Below are positions 14,044-16,614 of a stretch of 16,614 bases of DNA, piece by piece. The DNA comes from DASVEG01 sp036380695 (GTDB taxonomy: Bacteria; Actinomycetota; Acidimicrobiia; Acidimicrobiales; CADCTF01): the NCBI GenBank assembly GCA_036380695.1, contig DASVEG010000155.1, positions 1 through 16,614 of the forward strand. The letters run 5' to 3'. The position numbers were made by a program, and so were the translations under genes. The notes below the pieces were generated by a model. The model was not told the DNA's origin, searched no databases, and saw only the letters and a list, made by a program, of their open reading frames with translations. The number at the start of each line of letters is the position of its first letter. Position 1 is the first letter of the stretch.

Positions 14044-14553
14044 ATGCGCATCCACGTCGTCGGAACCAGCGGCTCCGGCAAGACGACAGTGGCGCGATCG
14101 GCCGCCGCCCGTCTCGGCGTTCCTCACCTCGAGCTCGACGCCGTGCGGCACCAGCCCAACTGGACGGAGATGCCGAACGACGAGATGTGGGCGGTGGTCA
14201 CCGCCTTCACCACGCAGCACGAGGCGTGGGTGGTCGACGGCAACTACGGCTTCGTGCGTGACGCGCTGTGGGCACGGGCCACGCACATCGTCTTCCTCGA
14301 CCTGCCGCGGTGGCGGATCATGACGCAGGTGATTCGCCGGTCGTTCGCCCGCGCCGCGTTCCGTCGGGAGTTGTGGAACGGCAACACCGAGACGTTCCGG
14401 TCGTGGGCCGACCCGACCCACCCCATCCGCTGGGCGTGGACGTCGCGCGACCGCCGCCGCCAGCAGTACGCCGAGTCCGTCGCCACCGACCCGCGATGGG
14501 TCGTGCTCACGTCACGCCGCGAGGTGCAGGCGTGGCTCGGGTCGCTCGCGTGA
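14044..14553 (+). CDS. P-loop nucleotide kinase-like protein (adenylate kinase/FlaR-like)
   Basis: A 169-residue P-loop ATPase. The Walker A motif GTSGSGKTT starts at residue 7, directly after the first strand (MRIHVV), which fixes the ATG at 14044. LGVPHLELDAVRHQPNW and WVVDGNYGFVRDALW are the acceptor-side elements shared with the adenylate-kinase-like FlaR group, followed by IVFLDLPRW, a Walker B-like strand, and Arg-rich lid helices (RRSFARAAFRRELWNGN). These proteins are expected to bind ATP and phosphorylate or sense a small substrate, but none is firmly known. The start lies 6 bp from the start of the divergent CocE-like gene. GACCAT at 14032-14037 is a poor -10 candidate, 6 nt before the ATG. 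The gene ends just before a hairpin. Confidence 0.85.
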   Translation: MRIHVVGTSGSGKTTVARSAAARLGVPHLELDAVRHQPNWTEMPNDEMWAVVTAFTTQHEAWVVDGNYGFVRDALWARATHIVFLDLPRWRIMTQVIRRSFARAAFRRELWNGNTETFRSWADPTHPIRWAWTSRDRRRQQYAESVATDPRWVVLTSRREVQAWLGSLA

Positions 14554-14558
14554 TCGCC

Positions 14559-14602
14559 TTTGTGCACCGATGCCATGAAATGCCATGGCAACGGTGCACA
14601 AA
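14559..14602. terminator. Interrupted long hairpin at the kinase/pckG convergent junction
   Basis: Outer arms 14559-14569 and 14592-14602 pair over 11 bp, then one A-A mismatch, then 14571-14577 pairs with 14584-14590 over 7 bp around a 6-nt loop. It sits between the stop codons of the kinase gene (plus) and pckG (minus). There is a short T-run (TTT) on the outer edge of each strand's left arm but no true U-tail. Confidence 0.7.
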
Positions 14603-14610
14603 ATGAACGA

Positions 14611-16413
14611 CTAGGAGTTCGACAGCCGCTTCTCGAGTGCGGCGAGCTCGTCCCAGAGCGCCTGGGGGATGCGCTCGAGCGAGTCGTAGTGCTCCTTGAT
14701 CGAGCCGACCTCCTCGCGCCAGGCGTCGACGTCGACCTCGAGCAGGCGGTCGACGTCGGTGTCGCGGAGGTCGAGGCCGTCGAGCGGCAGGCCGGCGCGA
14801 GTCGGCAGGTAGCCGATGGGCGTCTCCACCGCGTCGCCGTCGCCGTTGCACCGCTGGAAGATCCACTCGAGCACGCGGCTGTTCTCGCCGAACCCCGGCC
14901 AGATGAACTTGCCGTCGTCGCCCTTGAGGAACCAGTTGACGTAGAAGATCTTCGGCAGCTTCTCGGCGTCGGTCATCGACCCGATCGACAGCCAGTGCCC
15001 GAGGTAGTCGGCCATGTGGTAACCGCAGAACGGAAGCATCGCGAACGGGTCGCGGCGCAGGTTGCCAACGGCGCCCGCCTGGGCCGCCGTCGTCTCCGAC
15101 GCCATGATCGAGCCGAGGAACACGCCTTGCTCCCACGAGTACGCCTCGGTGACGAGCGGGATCACCGACGAGCGCCGGCCGCCGAACAGGATCGCCGAGA
15201 TGGGCACGCCCTTCGGGTCCTGCCACTCGCTCGCGATCGCTGGGTCCTGCGCGGCGGGGGCGGTAAAGCGGGCGTTCGGGTGCGCCGCGGGTGTCCCCGA
15301 CTCGGGCGTCCAGTCCTGGCCCTTCCAGTCGATCAGGTGCGACGGCTTCTCCGCCGTCATGCCCTCCCACCAGATGTCGCCGTCGTCGGTGAGCGCGCAG
15401 TTCGTGAAGATGCAGTTGCCGTCGAGCGTCAGCATCGCGTTCGGGTTCGTCTTCGTCGACGTGCCGGGCGCGACGCCGAAGAAGCCCGCCTCGGGGTTGA
15501 TGGCCCAGAGCCGGCCGTCGTCACCGAACTTCATCCAACAGATGTCGTCGCCGACGGTCTCGACCTTCCACCCCGGCAGGGTCGGGACGAGCATCGCCAG
15601 GTTGGTCTTGCCGCACGCGGACGGGAACGCACCCGTCATGTAGCGCGTCTCGCCTTCGGGTGACGTCAGCTTGAGGATGAGCATGTGCTCGGCCAGCCAG
15701 CCTGCGTCCCGCGCCATCACCGACGCGATGCGCAGCGCGAAGCACTTCTTGCCGAGCAGGGCGTTGCCGCCGTAGCCAGAGCCGTACGACCAGATCTCCC
15801 GCGTCTCCGGGAAGTGGACGATGTACTTGTTCTCCGAGTCGCACGGCCACGGCACGTCGGGCTTGCCGTCGGCGAGCGGGTAGCCGACCGAGTGCAGGCA
15901 GGGGACGAACTCGCCGTCGTCGCCGAGCACCTCGAGGGCGCCTTTCCCCATGCGGGTCATGATCCGCATGTTGACGGCGACGTAGGGCGAGTCGGTGAGC
16001 TGCACGCCGATGTGGCTCTTGTCGGAACCGAGGGGGCCCATCGAGAAGGGGACGACGTACATCGTCCGGCCGCGCATCGACCCGCGGAACAGCTCGGTGA
16101 GCTCGGCCTTCATCTCGACGGGGTCGCGCCAGTTGTTCGTCGGGCCCGCGTCGGACTCGTTCGTCGAGCAGATGAACGTGCGATCCTCCACGCGGGCGAC
16201 GTCGCCGGGGTCGGAGAGCGCGAGGTAGCTGTTCGGCCGCTTGGCGTCGCTCAACCGGCGGAACGTGCCGCTGTCGACCAGGAGCTGCGCGAGGCGGTCG
16301 TACTCCTCGGCCGACCCGTCGCACCACTCGATGCGCTCGGGTTGGGTGATCGCCGCGATCTCCTCGACCCACGACAGCAGTCTCTGGTTGTTCGTGGGGG
16401 CGGCGAGGGTCAC
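14611..16413 (-). CDS. pckG: Phosphoenolpyruvate carboxykinase (GTP)
   Basis: A 600-residue GTP-dependent PEP carboxykinase, of normal family length. It converts oxaloacetate and GTP to PEP, CO2 and GDP, linking the TCA cycle to gluconeogenesis in the cytosol. Seen: the P-loop GAFPSACGKTNLAML (261-275) with the family-specific reactive Cys at 267, the Mn-binding Lys in GGNALLGKKCFALR (215-228), H243 in AEHMLI, D290 in VGDDICWMKFG, and the R-loop Arg near residue 74 (VARVEDRT). GTP-type PEPCK is typical of actinobacteria, unlike the ATP type of most other bacteria. The GTG start at 16413 has AAAGGAG 8 nt upstream. It appears monocistronic within the window. Confidence 0.97.
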   Translation of the reverse strand: MTLAAPTNNQRLLSWVEEIAAITQPERIEWCDGSAEEYDRLAQLLVDSGTFRRLSDAKRPNSYLALSDPGDVARVEDRTFICSTNESDAGPTNNWRDPVEMKAELTELFRGSMRGRTMYVVPFSMGPLGSDKSHIGVQLTDSPYVAVNMRIMTRMGKGALEVLGDDGEFVPCLHSVGYPLADGKPDVPWPCDSENKYIVHFPETREIWSYGSGYGGNALLGKKCFALRIASVMARDAGWLAEHMLILKLTSPEGETRYMTGAFPSACGKTNLAMLVPTLPGWKVETVGDDICWMKFGDDGRLWAINPEAGFFGVAPGTSTKTNPNAMLTLDGNCIFTNCALTDDGDIWWEGMTAEKPSHLIDWKGQDWTPESGTPAAHPNARFTAPAAQDPAIASEWQDPKGVPISAILFGGRRSSVIPLVTEAYSWEQGVFLGSIMASETTAAQAGAVGNLRRDPFAMLPFCGYHMADYLGHWLSIGSMTDAEKLPKIFYVNWFLKGDDGKFIWPGFGENSRVLEWIFQRCNGDGDAVETPIGYLPTRAGLPLDGLDLRDTDVDRLLEVDVDAWREEVGSIKEHYDSLERIPQALWDELAALEKRLSNS

Positions 16414-16614
16414 GCGAGCGTCTCCTTTGACGTTCAGAAGGCGGTTACCCGCAAGTAAGTACCCGGTAGTCCAGCACCAGAAGCCGCGCCTCGCCCAATC
16501 CGCAACCGCGCAGGTGCGGCTCGTGGTGCACCCCCCGTAGGCATTCGACGGAAGGCGGGTTCGTGGGGCGGCGCGGAGGGGTGGCTACGCGACGGGGACG
16601 TCGGGCGGCGCCTG
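16414..16614. other. Upstream region of pckG, no gene seen
   Basis: About 200 bp without a supported coding region on either strand. It must hold the pckG promoter. The AT-richest spot is around 16450-16465 (minus strand GGTACTTACTT), which contains a loose TAnnnT-like hexamer, but no matching -35 is convincing. The pckG ribosome-binding site AAAGGAG is within the first 20 bp. Confidence 0.4.

Noticed and set aside
14559..14602. Hairpins at 9548 and 14559 as copies of a dispersed mobile repeat, as both contain GTGCA and AAATGC pieces
   Set aside because: The shared pieces are too short and in different order; independent terminator hairpins explain them.
16241..16540. Plus-strand open frame reaching into the region upstream of pckG
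   Set aside because: Mostly antisense to pckG, with no motif and no promoter or ribosome-binding site.

Overview
The window reads as chromosomal DNA of a high-GC Gram-positive bacterium, most likely an actinobacterium of the Acidimicrobiia type. This is inferred from uniformly GC-rich codons, frequent GTG starts, GTP-dependent PEP carboxykinase, an LAxTG-type cell-wall sorting signal, an IsdG/MhuD-like enzyme, and -10-like TAnnnT hexamers placed 5-8 nt before start codons that lack a Shine-Dalgarno. No rRNA, tRNA, CRISPR, transposase or phage genes were seen.

Layout. (1) 2-4025, plus strand: the end of a histidine phosphatase, an AMP-dependent acyl-CoA ligase, a maleylacetate reductase/iron-alcohol dehydrogenase family protein, an IsdG/MhuD-like monooxygenase and a VOC metalloenzyme. 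Three of the junctions are 4-bp overlaps; one has a 43-bp gap with its own candidate leaderless promoter. The set looks like a small catabolic operon, possibly for aromatic or dicarboxylic acids. (2) 4121-5248, minus: a secreted surface protein ending in LAATG, a membrane segment and a basic tail. (3) 5396-9573, plus: a DUF455-like diiron ferritin-fold protein, a small membrane protein, and a 959-residue V4R/GAF/GAF/GGDEF/EAL c-di-GMP enzyme. (4) 9613-11928, minus: an SCP2-like lipid-binding protein, a glutamine-synthetase-family ligase and a stand-alone Lrp/AsnC effector domain. A class I glutamine amidotransferase-like (PuuD/C26) hydrolase is transcribed divergently from a start codon only 21 bp away (11950-12648). 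The ligase and hydrolase together suggest making and breaking gamma-glutamyl amides. (5) 12703-14037, minus: a secreted CocE/S15-like protein that appears to lack the middle of its catalytic domain. (6) 14044-14553, plus: a P-loop nucleotide kinase-like protein whose start is 6 bp from the start of the previous gene. (7) 14611-16413, minus: pckG.

Each of the four convergent gene junctions carries a hairpin (two of 18-19 bp, two interrupted) without a clear U-tract, presumably serving as terminators for both sides. The most notable items are the compact divergent promoter at 11934-11943 with its gamma-glutamyl ligase/hydrolase pair, the catalytically incomplete CocE-like protein, and the repeated leaderless promoter pattern.
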